Below, piece after piece: positions 21,361-33,900 of a DNA stretch of 64,000 nucleotides. Source of the stretch: Gorsachius magnificus. Lineage: Eukaryota > Chordata > Aves > Pelecaniformes > Ardeidae. The translations under genes were made by a program, and so were the position numbers. Under the pieces are notes generated by a model. That model ran no database searches. It was given only the letters and a program-made list of their open reading frames with translations, and was not told where the DNA came from. The first letter of the stretch is position 1; the number at the start of each line of letters is the position of its first letter. The DNA lies in the NCBI GenBank assembly GCA_034008185.1, contig CM067083.1:372001-436000 (forward strand), written 5' to 3'.

Positions 21361-24300
21361 GTGGGTAACAGAAGCAGCAGCAGGCAAGAGGCATAGCGCC
21401 AGCTAATGCAGGGTTTGGCAGATGGGATGGCATTACCATCTTAGTGTTGATAGGTTGCTTCTTAATTACATTGAACATGGTGGCCATGCCCTTACAATCC
21501 CAGCTTTGCTTCTGCACGACCACTGCTGCTTCTAAGCTTGAATTTCAAATGCGTTACAGCAATCGCTGAACTATAACATTTACGTACCAAATGCTTACAT
21601 TCTAACAATATTTTTTCATGACGTTACTTTCAAACTCCCAACACATTTTAAATGTTCTGACTTGGTGTTTACCCCTTCTTCCTGGGAAGTTGTGGGTTTT
21701 TTTAGGTGTTACGCTCCGCAAGTGGAAAAAGACAATGTCACGCTTCTGCCTGTTTCTGTAGAAATTGCTTAAGTCAATTTTATTTTTCAGTTCCAAAGTC
21801 AGGTTTGTTCCATGCACAAGGTGCCCTCAAAGAACACTTCAAAATATCAGGAATGATTTAACAGCAAAGGAAGAGGTGGCTTTCACTGCCAAACAGTTCT
21901 TATTTGCATAACACTCACGCAGTCTGGAGGTTCTAAACTAAAAGTGTCTTAAAATTTAATTTGTTAAATAACTTACACCTTGCTCCATCTTAGGTTTTTA
22001 AGTAACTAAAATTTGATGTGAAGGTGGTTCCTTGCAAGAGTAACTCGCGAAGCTGAAATATTAGGAAAAAGACCATTAGTGATGGATACTCTCAGTAGGT
22101 AGCTGCAATTTCCTAAAGAAACATAATTAGGGAGCTTTATGTCTGCCTACTAACTTCCAGTTGGCTGAGATGGCCTCCCATATAATATTTTTAGTGCTGT
22201 CCTTTTCACGGTTAGTAATTTTTGGCATCCAAACCTCTTAATTAGGCAGCAGTTGGCAAAGCAAAATCCAGAACGTGGCTGAGGCCATTGATCCGAGTTT
22301 GGCTTTGTTGAACAGTCTTCCCTCAACATGCACGTCCCTGCCTTCCTCTTCTCTGCAGAATAAACTGTCTGATGCTTTTCTTTAAGCTACTGCCTATTTT
22401 ATCGTTAAAATGAACTGTTGCTCTCTTACTAGAAGAGCTCATCTTAGTGTTTTTGTTGGAGCTGGAAAATCACAGGCTTCCTATGTTTGAGAGATTTACG
22501 AATCTGTTGCCTGCTCATTTCTGAGAGTTGCAGGTAGTGCGGTAACTGTTTAAAATCTCGAAAGTTTCATTAATTTCTATTTAATAAAATGTGTGAGGTT
22601 TTCAGTAACAAAGTTTTGCTGAAAAAAAAAAAAAGGTGGCTAGCCACTGTATAAGTATCCATGCATATGCGCCTGCATTAATTATAGATTTTTGACAGAC
22701 TGTGTTCTATCAAAACTGACATCTGGGGTTGATCCCTAGGTGGTAACTTGAGGATAAAGCTAGTCTGCTACTGCTGCCTGTAGCTTTCTGAAATACCGAG
22801 AATTTGAAACCATACAAAGCTAAATTGACTCTTCTGTCGAGTGAATGAACTGACCTTTAGCCACGTACGTTGGGAAAGCTTTATAACTTAAGAGGTTACC
22901 TACGGGAGGGGACTGAGTGTACTTGTGAAAGTAAGAAGCTGGTTGCTGCTTTCAGATGTGGGATGTTTTGTTGGCTCTGGTAGCAGGCATTTGCCCTCTC
23001 TCTAATGTTTCAGAAGGGAAGACTGATCCCCTGTGAAATCCTGCAGCTAAGTTGCAAATAAAATTAAGTGTATTTATAAAATTAATATAATCAAATTTCA
23101 GTAGGCACAAAATTATTATACTTCTATGTTTCTGTAGCCATCAAAAGGCCTGCTCAAACACTCTGTAAAAGACACAATATGTGTTGCAAGGAGCAAAATG
23201 TCCCACCAAGGAGCTAAATGTGACAACTCTGCAAAATGGAAAGCCTGAGAATTGACACCTTAAAAATACTGTGAGACAAGGTGAGACACGTTCTGGCTGT
23301 AGAAGATGCTAGCAGGCTAGGGAGTGAGGTAAAAGGGAGATGGAAAAACAGTGTCATAAGGGAAGTGTGGAGGAGAGAGGGAGAAAAGTGAAAGGCAAAG
23401 GGGCTGGAGTAGGAATTAGTGGGAAGTTGTCTGAGGCAAGCACCTGGATAGCAGTAAGGAGGCGATGTCTGCTATCATCTGTTACGGTGGTTTTAAACAA
23501 GATGGGGCAGGATCTTGCAGGATCTTAAAAGCTTTGGGCAAGCAGGGATTCCAGGTAGCTGAGACCGCTCCTCATCTCTTTACCACACTTCTCTATTCTA
23601 GCTCACCAACCTTGTTTTAGCTGAGGGAGCTTTGCCTTTCGTATTAAAAAGCATTTCTTTCTGACATTAACCTATGCCCGCTTTGTTCCTGAAAGCTGGA
23701 GGACAGGTTGTCATTGTAATGCTTGTTTTAGATAGCTCTGCAATGATGGCAGGATTTTTTTTTCGTATAAACTAGAATACAAAGACTGTAAATGCAAGTC
23801 AATTTCTGAAATGTAAAATTTTCATTTGACTGCCTGTCCTAACTAATTGCTTGAGTATCTATCGCTTATGATGGAGATAATTGTAAGGAAATTCTTGCTT
23901 TGATACCCATAAGATGCCTCTTGATATCTAGCCATCAACATCTGCTTCTCATCTACTGCTTTTTCAGCTTTCTGCCTTCCCCTTGTTCCAGCCTTTTTTG
24001 AGCTATCTCTCTCCTTTTCTTGTTGCAGAATTTATTTTTCACCAGTAACAGCTTGGGGCTCAGCAGCTCAGCCATTCAGTGTCTAAGCACAGCTCTTGAT
24101 TTGTGCATATATATCTCTGTAGGCCATTAGTGGCTTAGTATCTTAGAGGGAGTGCACAGTGGGAGCCCTGGGGCTCAATCAGTTTGTGTATCTCTTTAAT
24201 CCGTTCCAGCCTACTTGTGAGCATGAAGAGATTCGCTCATAAATATTGACCCAGTACAGATAACTCAACCAGGACCCACAAGGACTCTTTCCCATTTCCT

Positions 24301-26203
24301 TTCTCCAAAGCCAGAAGTGAAAGCAGCAATCTCAATCAGAAAAGCTTTGCCCTCAGCTAATTCCCATGCGTTGCCAATCCAGATGGATCTCGGCTGTGCT
24401 GGAGAGGTGGGTTTCCTGCAGGTCCGGATCGGTTGTTACAGACAGATGAGCACCAGAAATGCTAAGTCTGTGGTGACTTGTTGTCGTTGTCCCTCTGTCA
24501 GATCTCTGTTCTACTGCAGTGTCTGGAAAAATCAAAAAAGGGGAAACCCCCATGTGCCACCCTGCCACGGGTTCCTGGCCTGCTCACTCCTGCTTCTAGC
24601 AGGCAGCACGAGCTGTATTTTGTGGTGTCTAAGAAAGCACATATCCTTTGTCCTGTAGTCTCTCTGGGAGAGCTAGATGTAAGGTGAGGGATTTGCTCTT
24701 AAAATACAGAAATGTATCTTATAAAAACATAACTCACCATTACCTGAACAGCTATTTAACTGCAGTTTTCCAGCCGCCCTGTTCTCCAGGTGTCCTTGTG
24801 ATATTTCCCTTGCTTCAATATTGTTTCAAATTTGAGCCAGGCTTTTGGTTTGTGTTGCCTCTTTGTTTATTGTTAACACAACTATGACTCTGACGAAGTA
24901 CAGTGTTCAGGAACTCTGCCTGTTCCTCCTCTCCGTTGCCCAGTCTTTTTATTAAAGCTTTGCATGGGTTTTAAGACAGCCACAAGTTTTTTCACACTCT
25001 CGTAAACCACAACTCCATGCTGCTCCATCTCTGCATCAGAAGACCTGTCGCTGCCCAAGCAGCGGCTCTCCATTTCCTCAAGGGCCGCAAATTCTTGCGA
25101 GCATACTCATATCTTCCTGTAACAGTCACTAATGACAGGGTATGTTTTTACCCCGCTCCTTGAGATGGCAAATATATTTTGCTGCTGATTTTCTGTGTCT
25201 ATTCCTACACAACTCTGTCTCCCACTGCTCTGCTGAAAAGATTTGGATAAATTGGATGAGGATTGACTGGGAAGGCACAGAGGGGGAGGCATTAAACTCC
25301 CTTGTCTCCCACTGCAGCCCTCTGGAATGGCACAGATGCTAACGATCTTATTTGCATCTAGTCCTGGAAGTGCCCAGACTTTGGGATGCCTGTTCAGCCT
25401 CTGCCTCTGCAGCAAGCCTATCGGAGGCTCAAAATCACATCAGGCCATGCATCTGCCATGCTCTAGGGTTTCATGACACAGACCTGAAAAAGCTCCTGGC
25501 TGCTCATTAGATCAAACACTTCGTACAGCGGTTCCAAATCAAAAGGAAATCTCTGATTTGTATTTTTTTTTGTATTCTGAATCCGTAACCAGTATTGAAG
25601 CGCCAATTGGCAGAAGATCCAAAGATTCAAAATCTTAATTCCCGCAGTGTTAAGACAGATTAGGTTATTACTGTGTTTTCCACATCTGTCAGTTGTTTCA
25701 GTTGTGTTGCGTTAAAAACTAGTTGGTTATAACAGAATACATAAATACTTATAAAGTGCTGCTGGTCTTTACAGTGCATGTGATTATTGGTGGAGTAAGA
25801 AAACTATAGATAATTAAATAATTTTTAACGATATCTTCATAAATAAACAATTTATAAACTTGTTTGCTTTCTCACCATCTGGGAGCATTCTGTTATCCAT
25901 CTGCTTCATGTAATTATCAATAAAAGGGAAGAATAGGTGATATAATTAACAAGAATAACTGATCCACACTGAAGAACAAAAATGTCATACATCTGTTGAG
26001 TTATTCTCTTGTTTCTGCCCTTTCATTATTATTCATGCTATTGGGTTTATTTTTTTATTTTTTTTTTTAATTTCATGGTTGCATTCAAGCTGTCAGGTTT
26101 TATTGCACAGTTCAGAATTGTTTTTTCTGCTACAGCTTGTAAAAAGAAGACAGAACAGTTATTAAGGCAGTGCAGAAGCCCATACAGGGTTGTATAAATT
26201 TAT

Positions 26204-26242
26204 TAAAAAAAAACCCCCAAACCCTAAACCCCAAACCCTACA
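26204..26242. repeat. A-rich and telomere-like tract (CCCTAAA-type)
   Basis: Nine A bases are followed by ccccc, aaaccctaaacccc and aaaccctac. It resembles CCCTAA/CCCTAAA telomeric units but is short and irregular. It may be a degenerate (AAACCC)n microsatellite seeded by an A tract rather than true telomeric DNA. Confidence 0.6.
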
Positions 26243-29200
26243 CTTCCTCAGTTAATTTGGTACTTCTCAAGTGATGCTACAGGTGCATTACAGGAAATGT
26301 TTAAGTCAGGACAAAAAGTTGGTTTTAGAGTAATCTTACGGCTTGTTGTATTGAGGTCTATGTTCATACAAATGCTTTGTATCGCAGAAGAGACTCAAAT
26401 GGGTTGCAAGTGTAAGTACTGTCCTGGACTATTGTCTATTAAATGAGCTTTTTTAATGCCCATTGTAAAGTTACAGGACTTTAAAATAGAATAAAATACA
26501 TCCTGTATGTTTGCCATAGTTTCTAAAAAAAAAAAAAATCAGGTAAAACTGGAAACAAATCTAAAACATTTTCAGGCTTGACAGAAACTTTCACTACTGG
26601 GGCAGCTTGTTTAAAAAGGAAAATAAACCAGATATACATGGGTGTTTGTATAGGAAACTCTCCTCAAGATGTTAATGTCCCCCCCAGCACACTCTTGAGG
26701 CATTCCACACTCTGCAGCTTCTACTTCCTTGTGTTTAGGCCAGCTAATTAGAAATAGCCCTAACTCTTCGCTTGTATGTTAGTGTCTCTGGGTAGTTGGG
26801 ACATCTCTGACTACACCTTCCTCAGTACTTCTTTCTGGAAAAAATTGGACAGAGTCTTGAATATTTTGGATCAGCAGCCTGGACTGAGCATACTCCATTA
26901 CCTTGACGTGTCAAGGAAGAGGAATAGAAAGGACTTGGACTTGATATACTGACAGTTACCACCCTGCTGTCGAGGTGGAGGAAAGCAGAGGAAAAGGAAG
27001 GGATGTTTGCAACACGTGGCTGCAAGTCCCACCTAGTCTAGAGAGTGCGGCTAGAAAAACTGCTCAATTGCACTTAAAAGCTAATAAAAACAAGGCATTA
27101 AAATAAACAGATTTTAAAACGCTGGGGGAAAGGCTGCGTACAACAGAACAATCTGTTCTGAACAAGCAAAGCTCTTTTTTTCTGTCTGAACAGTTGAAAG
27201 AAATTGAGGGAGCAAGGCATTTTCCACCTATGCATCCGAAGAGAAATGTCAAGGAGGTGGACAGGTACATGTAAGTACTATAAAGCAGCAAAGCCTTTGC
27301 TTTGGAGCGCACGCCCACCCAAAGTGCAAATGTGTGCAAGAGCACATCTCGGCGCAGCTCACTGGGAAGTGTCCGTTCCCCATCGTGGTCTCTGTGCATT
27401 ACCACGGGAAAACAATGTCACGCTTCTGTGGATGCCTTCTCTCCAACTGTGCTGCGTAAGAAAGGTTGAAAGTGCGCTGGTTTACCAAGGGTGGTTACGA
27501 AAAGCTGTCGGTGCTATTTTACTTTTATAGCTGTGTGCCTTACAGCAAAGTGTGTTCCGACTTTGTAGAAAATCTGGAGTAATAGGAGGTTTCACTTTGC
27601 CTCGGTTTCGGTTCTGTATGAATTCAGTTGAGGCACTGGGATGTACTGGAAGTGGCTAAAATGCAAAAAGGTTTTGTTGAGTTGTGGGGTTTTTTTTAAT
27701 CACTAAGCCTCTGCTAAGATAACAGAGACTAAATATAGCAAAGAGAGCGTAGGTAGGATGGGTAAGAGAATTCCCTGCTTTTGAAATACCAAGATTCGTG
27801 TATCAAAGTTAAACCAGAAGCATTCCTACGTGTTGTTGTTTGTGTATGAACACGCTGGTATTACAAAGGCTTGGTATACGTAGTTTTCATTTAACCAGGA
27901 AAGTAGTATTAATTTTTAAAGAAGAAACTGTTGCTCAAGATGCTACTGTGTTTGAGTAATGAATTTTTAATGCTTCTGTAGTATGTGCATGGATTAAAAT
28001 CCATTATTTATTGTACCTCCACTTGGTTGGTAAAGGTGATGATTTTATAGCACCAGTAATCATGCAAACACAGCCATTCTGAACTGATGGTGGATAATAA
28101 ATTTCCTTACTGTAAATGTCAGTGGGTTTTGTGGGTTGCTGCCATTACATCTTGTTTGGAAGGCTGAATATTACACAGTTATGGGAGGCACCAGATGGCA
28201 TCATTAACAGAAATGCTCTGAATGTTTACCACTTATGTGCATGTGTGAAATTAAAAGTAAGATGACCTATCTGTATTTTGAAAGCATGGTGTCAGTACTA
28301 TACAGGTGTTAATGACATTTGCAGCTAACTAAAACAGTCGTTTCTGCTTACAAACAGGTTGGGCTTGTTTTAAAGCTTTTTCAAAGCATTTCGTAGATTG
28401 ACTTTGGAAGTAGCATGATTCCAGCTCGTAAGGAGGGCGTAGATATTTTTCCCACAGAAAGGTAACGTTCCCTGTTACAAAACGGAGAACCACAGCCGCG
28501 GTCGCTAAAATTCGGCTGGATCTTAAGCTGCGAATTTATCTCCCCTTGTGTCCTGGTCCTGCTGTTCAGTTACCTTGTGTTCGTTATTTTCAGTATGGAA
28601 CGCGGTGGTGGGTTTTACATTTTATTTTTACACCTTTAAATTTTACACATCTCCTACATTTTTTCAGTGAATTCAGTAATTTAGACAGTGCTACCTCTGT
28701 TGCCATGAGTCTGTACGCGGGGTAGGTACAGTGGACAGAGACGATTGTGTCTTCTCCCTTTCCAGAGCACACACAGCCCTGTTTTGACATGGGTACTGGT
28801 GTGGTTGTGGCACGTTGTGGTGGCGCCTTCTCTCGGGAGAAGTCCTCAAGGGAAACATTCCTGAGCCAGCCACGTGGAGAGATTTGCCCAGTTAAGGCTC
28901 GTCAGGATGTTGAGGTTTTTTCACAGTGCCTTTTGGAGCTGGACCAGGGAAGTGAAGCAGGCCTTGCTTAGAATCAAACCTTAAGAAAGTCCTTTCATTC
29001 ACTGTGGGAGAAAATAATCTACTGTCTGGAAATGCTAGCGGTATTTTCAGTTACATGTAATTTTGCTGCTTATAGGTAATTCCTAATTTAATTTTATTTT
29101 GTTTATTCTATGTGAAGGCAGTATAATCAATGTGTATTCTGATGGCACAAGAACTCTGTAAAATAAACCCCAGAAGTTAAGGATATGTCGCTTAAGTTAA

Positions 29201-30239
29201 TGATGGTCTTTGGCTGGCTGCTTAGACCCCGGCCCTAGTGCAGGAAAGTATTTTCTTTACTTTCAGAGCCTGTTAGAATAAATGAGTGTTTTCCAGTTAA
29301 TTTTTAACGGCTTTGGTGCAGACTGTTAGACCCCAACTTCTCTTGTGAAGCTGTCGGTAAAGAATGAGCTTTGGTTTAAATTGTGTCATTTGGAGTCTAC
29401 TTACTTACCTAGTTGGAATGACTTAATAGTGCGGTAATAATCATGCTACAGGATTTAAAGCATTCTGTCAGCCCTGACACTTGGGAAGCATTTGCATGCT
29501 CCTCCGACCCTCCAGGCTCCAGCCTTGTCTCTGCAGGAGCGCAGAGCGCCGTGACTCTGATTTTGGCACAGAGCAGTGACAGGGACCGAGCTGCAGGCAC
29601 GTGCTTGCTGGACCCGGAATTGGGAGCTTCCCTCTCTGCCTCCTGGAAGTGCATGGTGAAGGGTATGCACAGACATCCAGGACTGCGTGACTAACGATGA
29701 AAGCTAGGTCGCCTGTTCAAGTAGCGTTGTTCAGATGTCTTGGGAATTTGTTCAAATAACCCGTTTAAGGATGAGAGTTACCAAAATTAATTGTGTAAAT
29801 TATGCGTTTAGTACAAACCATTCATTTTGGTAGTTGTCACCTTCTAAATTGCTTGGCGTGGGGTTTTTTTCATGTTATTCAGTTAGCTTTTTATGGCAGC
29901 CTTATTAGGCTGAAGCACCTGTGAGCTTTAAAGATACAGGTTACAATCCTGCTGCAGGGCTGCTGCTTCGAGAGCGTGATGAGGCAGGAGCTCCTCGGTG
30001 CCCAGTTCCCAGGGCAGGTGCCACCCCTTGAATTGTTGTTTGGCTTTCCTGCAGTTTTGCCTGAGGAAGCTGAAATGCTAAGTTGTAGACATACAGAAAC
30101 TATAGCTATCCTTCCGTGCCAGGAAGGCAAGATGACTGCTAACCTGTCATGGATGAACGGTGTTCTCTGGGAGAAGGCATGTCGTCAGGAGCTGCACTGC
30201 TTACACTGATGGTTTGTGGAGAAGCAGAGCTGTGCAGTG

Positions 30240-30960
30240 AGAGCAGACCTGCTCTTACCCGCCTCGGGACGCAGAGAGGGGCTGCGGGGAAAAAGCAAGT
30301 GGGAGTTTGCTTCCTTGGACTGCCCAGCCCCTGCGCTGCGAAGCCTTGTTGCTGGGTAGACCCAATGCCGCAGAGCGCAGCACGAAAATGTGCGCCAGGA
30401 TGCTGCTGGTCCTCACTGCAACCGCCGGAACCAGCGAGAGCGCCAGAGAGGTGCCCCGCAGAGCGGTTTCCGTGACAGCTTTCCCAGGGCACCTCTGCCT
30501 CTCTAGAGCAGACCCGTCTCCACGTGGGCAGGCACAAAGCAGCCCAGGCGGCGAGGGCTCAGCGCCCTCCCCGTCTTCCTCGGCAGGGCCGGGTCTGCAG
30601 CCGCCCGCTTGCAGCAGCCTGGCATCGCGTGCCTGCCTGCGCCGCGCTCCCTGCGAGCGGTTTGGTGCGGGACGGTGCCACCTGAGCAGCCGTTCTCGGT
30701 GGCACCTTGGTGGTGCTGGGGAGCCAGGCGGTGCTGCCAGGGCACAGCATCCAGCGCCACGCGGCGGGCAGGGCTCTGTGGTCACCAGCTTGGAGGGAAT
30801 CAGCCCAGCGTTTGGATGCGTAGGGCATCGCTTGCGCTTGCGCTGGGGGGGAAGATGCTGTTGGTTAAACGTGCTGTCTGCCGGGCTGCTGTCAGCACAG
30901 TGAGCCCGCACTGTCTGCGAGGGGGCGGCCTTGGTCATTCTCGCAGTCGCGTGTCTGAGT
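30240..30960. promoter_or_regulatory. Candidate intronic CpG island
   Basis: This roughly 700-bp patch is GC-rich and not CpG-depleted: I count 11 CpG in 30361-30480, well above the flanking intron. It lies in the middle of a 15-kb intron, far from any coding exon. It could be an alternative promoter, a methylation-regulated element or simply a GC-biased segment. No initiator with a convincing downstream coding exon was found. Confidence 0.35.
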
Positions 30961-33900
30961 GGTTGGTGGTGGTAGCATTTGCAGTGAGACTGCGGGGCCA
31001 GCTAACATTGCTGGTGAGCAGTGTGTGTGTTGGTGTATCCCCCTCTACAGATCGGCTCAGTGTCCGCTCCAGTTGCTATTTCCAGAGACTAATGCAAGCT
31101 GCCAGCTTTTTTCCTTGGTCGGTTGTTTCTGCACACAAGGCTGTCTCGCGGGAGTCCTTTACCCAGCGACTGGCCGTACGTGTTTGCTGTGAGCTCGTGG
31201 AGGTCAGCCCTTTGCAAGGACTTCTGCAGAGCAGGACAGTGAGGCTGTTCTGGCATTGCATCCATAGACGCGTCTGATTATTGCAAGCTCCACTTTTGCT
31301 GTTGTGCCCTTGGGCAGAGCCAGATCACCTCTGGGGACAGACCAGCCCGGGTCTTGACGTCAAGGGTGATAGAGCTATGCTGGTTTATGTAAATCTGACA
31401 TACAGAGGTGAGAGCCATCCAGCCCAGCGTCTCCTGTATTTCCTTCCACATTTATGCTGGCAGTCCAGCTAGATGATAGCTGGAAGGTATTTCGGGCTGA
31501 AGTTCCTAGATGTTGCTACATTTTTGTATGTTTTTTTGAATCTTGACCAAAACCAAAAATAATTCTATTTACGCCCTGCTTTGCCCTCTCTCCAAGAATA
31601 CCTCGTGGGATAGAACCTGGTGATGAATATACAGGCTGGTTTTCCATGTGCTGAAGCTCAGCATTTGCCCCTTTGGAGATTGGTGTAATAGTACTAACTT
31701 CATTCATAAAGGCCTTTGAGGTCAATGGATGAAAAATATTATATAAAGGCTAGGAATGATCTGTGCAAGCTGGCTTTAGAGCACCACAGTTACTAAAGAA
31801 GGGTTCTTTGCCAAAGACAACAAAAATCCAGGCTGCAGTCTTCGTCACAGTTGTATTTCTTTTTCTTTTTCCTTTTCTTTCTGGTGTTTGTGTAAATCTG
31901 TGAATGCTTGGAAGCTGCTTCTGAAAACATGTTTACAGACGTTCCTAATGAGGCTTTTTGGAATGTAGCTGGTATTTGGGAGAAAAAAATAAGGCTAAAA
32001 AAGCATGCATTTTCCAGTAATTTTTGTTCATGTCTCCTTGGTAAACATTGGCTTTTCTTTTTTTCTCGCGATTCAAATGAAGCTTGAAATTAAAATAGCT
32101 GTTTGTTCACCTCCGTGTTTGCCTGCCGCTATCGCTGACCTCAGCACTGATCTACAACAGGTCTGTTAATCATTTTTACCCCTTCTGATGGTTTTTACAG
32201 TAGCAGCATTCAAATTGCGTAGCTGCTGTCCAGCAGTAGCTGTCACTCGGGTTCCTCAGTTACAAATGCTAAGTGAACAGCAAAGCATCGCAGACAGGCG
32301 CGGGACTGCGCGGGGTAGGGCGGGGAAGGTCCCTCCGCCGGGCGCCCGGTTACTCCCTGTAGTAGTGAGGGATGTGTGAAGGTGCCGAGCACGTAACAGA
32401 TGAGTCAGTCCCGTGTTTATCTTGTACCCTGAGCAGCCCTTCTGAGTTCAGGGGCACTTCAGCATACTTAAAATTTAGCAGATACCTCAGTGTGTCTGGC
32501 TGGGTAAAGCCCAAGTCCTCAGCGTGTAACAAAATCAAGTCTAAATTCCTCTGCATTACGGAGCTTTGCACAAAGAGTTCCAGTGGCGAGTGTGACAGCT
32601 CTTTGCCACGCTGCTGGTGTTTTACGAGGACATATTTGCCAATACCCAGTTCAGAACATAGCATTGCTGCTTTTCTCTCCAAGTTGAAACCCTCTGTCCA
32701 GCTTGGTTTTTCATTTTTGGGTGCTCAGTATCCATTTTTTCTGTTTAAATGAAGGTAACATTTGCTGTCAAACCAGGCCTACTGTAGAGCAATTACAATA
32801 AATATTTTTAGAAACCCTACAAATAGCCCAGGGTCCAATGTTTAAAAACAGAACTAAAACAGAATACTCTCCATCTGAGAGTTTGTGCCACCGAGGTGTA
32901 TTGTTGAGGAAGTGTGCAACGAATGCCTTCCCAGGCAGCGTGCAAAGGGGCGGCTGCCCCAGGAGAGGTGCGGGCACGCGCCGTCCACGTGCCCAGGCCC
33001 TACCTGGTTTGAAAGTGCAAAGGAAAAAACGCATACAGACGTGTTTGCTATAACCAAGGAAGTATTTCGTGTATCTTTTCCCATTGGTTCCTCAGGGCAG
33101 GAGCATGTGTGAATTTTAAATGCTGTAAATTAACCCTGCTCTGGCACGTACTGTGCTGTGAGATCGTGCGTGAGAGGCTTAGCGCAGGGCCTGTGTTTTC
33201 AGTGGAGTACTCTAGAAATGCCTAAGCATTTGTAATGGAGGTAAGGCGGGAAGGCCTCGAGGTGGATGGCACTGGCTGTCCCCAGGGAAGAACGTCCCCC
33301 GTGGTTTAGCGAAGGGCGGCCACCCTCGCCAGCGGATGAGGCTGAAGGCTGGATGGCCCTCTGCCCCCCGGGTGGGAGCAGCGTGACAGGCCGTGCGATG
33401 GCAGAGGCTGCCAGGTACGGGGGGGAAGGGGGGGACGATAACCTTTTTGATAACCAGAGAATGTGCTTTTTTCTCAGCTATGCATGCCTTTTCTAACAGT
33501 AGTAATTATTGCTCTTTGCCTTACATTAGTTAATGATCATTGTTTTATTTCATAAATTGGATAGAAAATAAACAAGTTCGAGTTTGCTATTGACCTATCA
33601 ATTATGATGTCTGATTACTCCTCCGGGGAACATATGTAGTCATTTGTCCTGACATTTTGTTAAAATAAGGTGGTATTATGGGACCAATCCACCTAATTCC
33701 TTACTCCCTGGGGCCGTTTAGTGTACTTAGCTGTTAGAAAGGTGATTTCTGAAGCATGACAGCTGTTGGTGTGGGGGGGCCATTGTGTGCTGAACAAAAC
33801 CAGTTATATTCTGCTCATATGCTGCTGCCTTTGTGTCATCGATACAGAAGCCATTTCATAAATTAGATAGAACTCTTCCCGAGGAAATTGTATTACTGCT

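Noticed and set aside
21119..21523. 134-codon minus-strand open frame
   Set aside because: It is the antisense shadow of exon h and its flanks.
30255..31277. Open frames of 227, 198 and 222 codons on both strands
   Set aside because: They overlap each other on opposite strands in CpG-dense DNA, are rich in Ala, Arg, Pro, Gly and Cys, and show no domain or family pattern. Stop codons are simply rare in GC-rich sequence.
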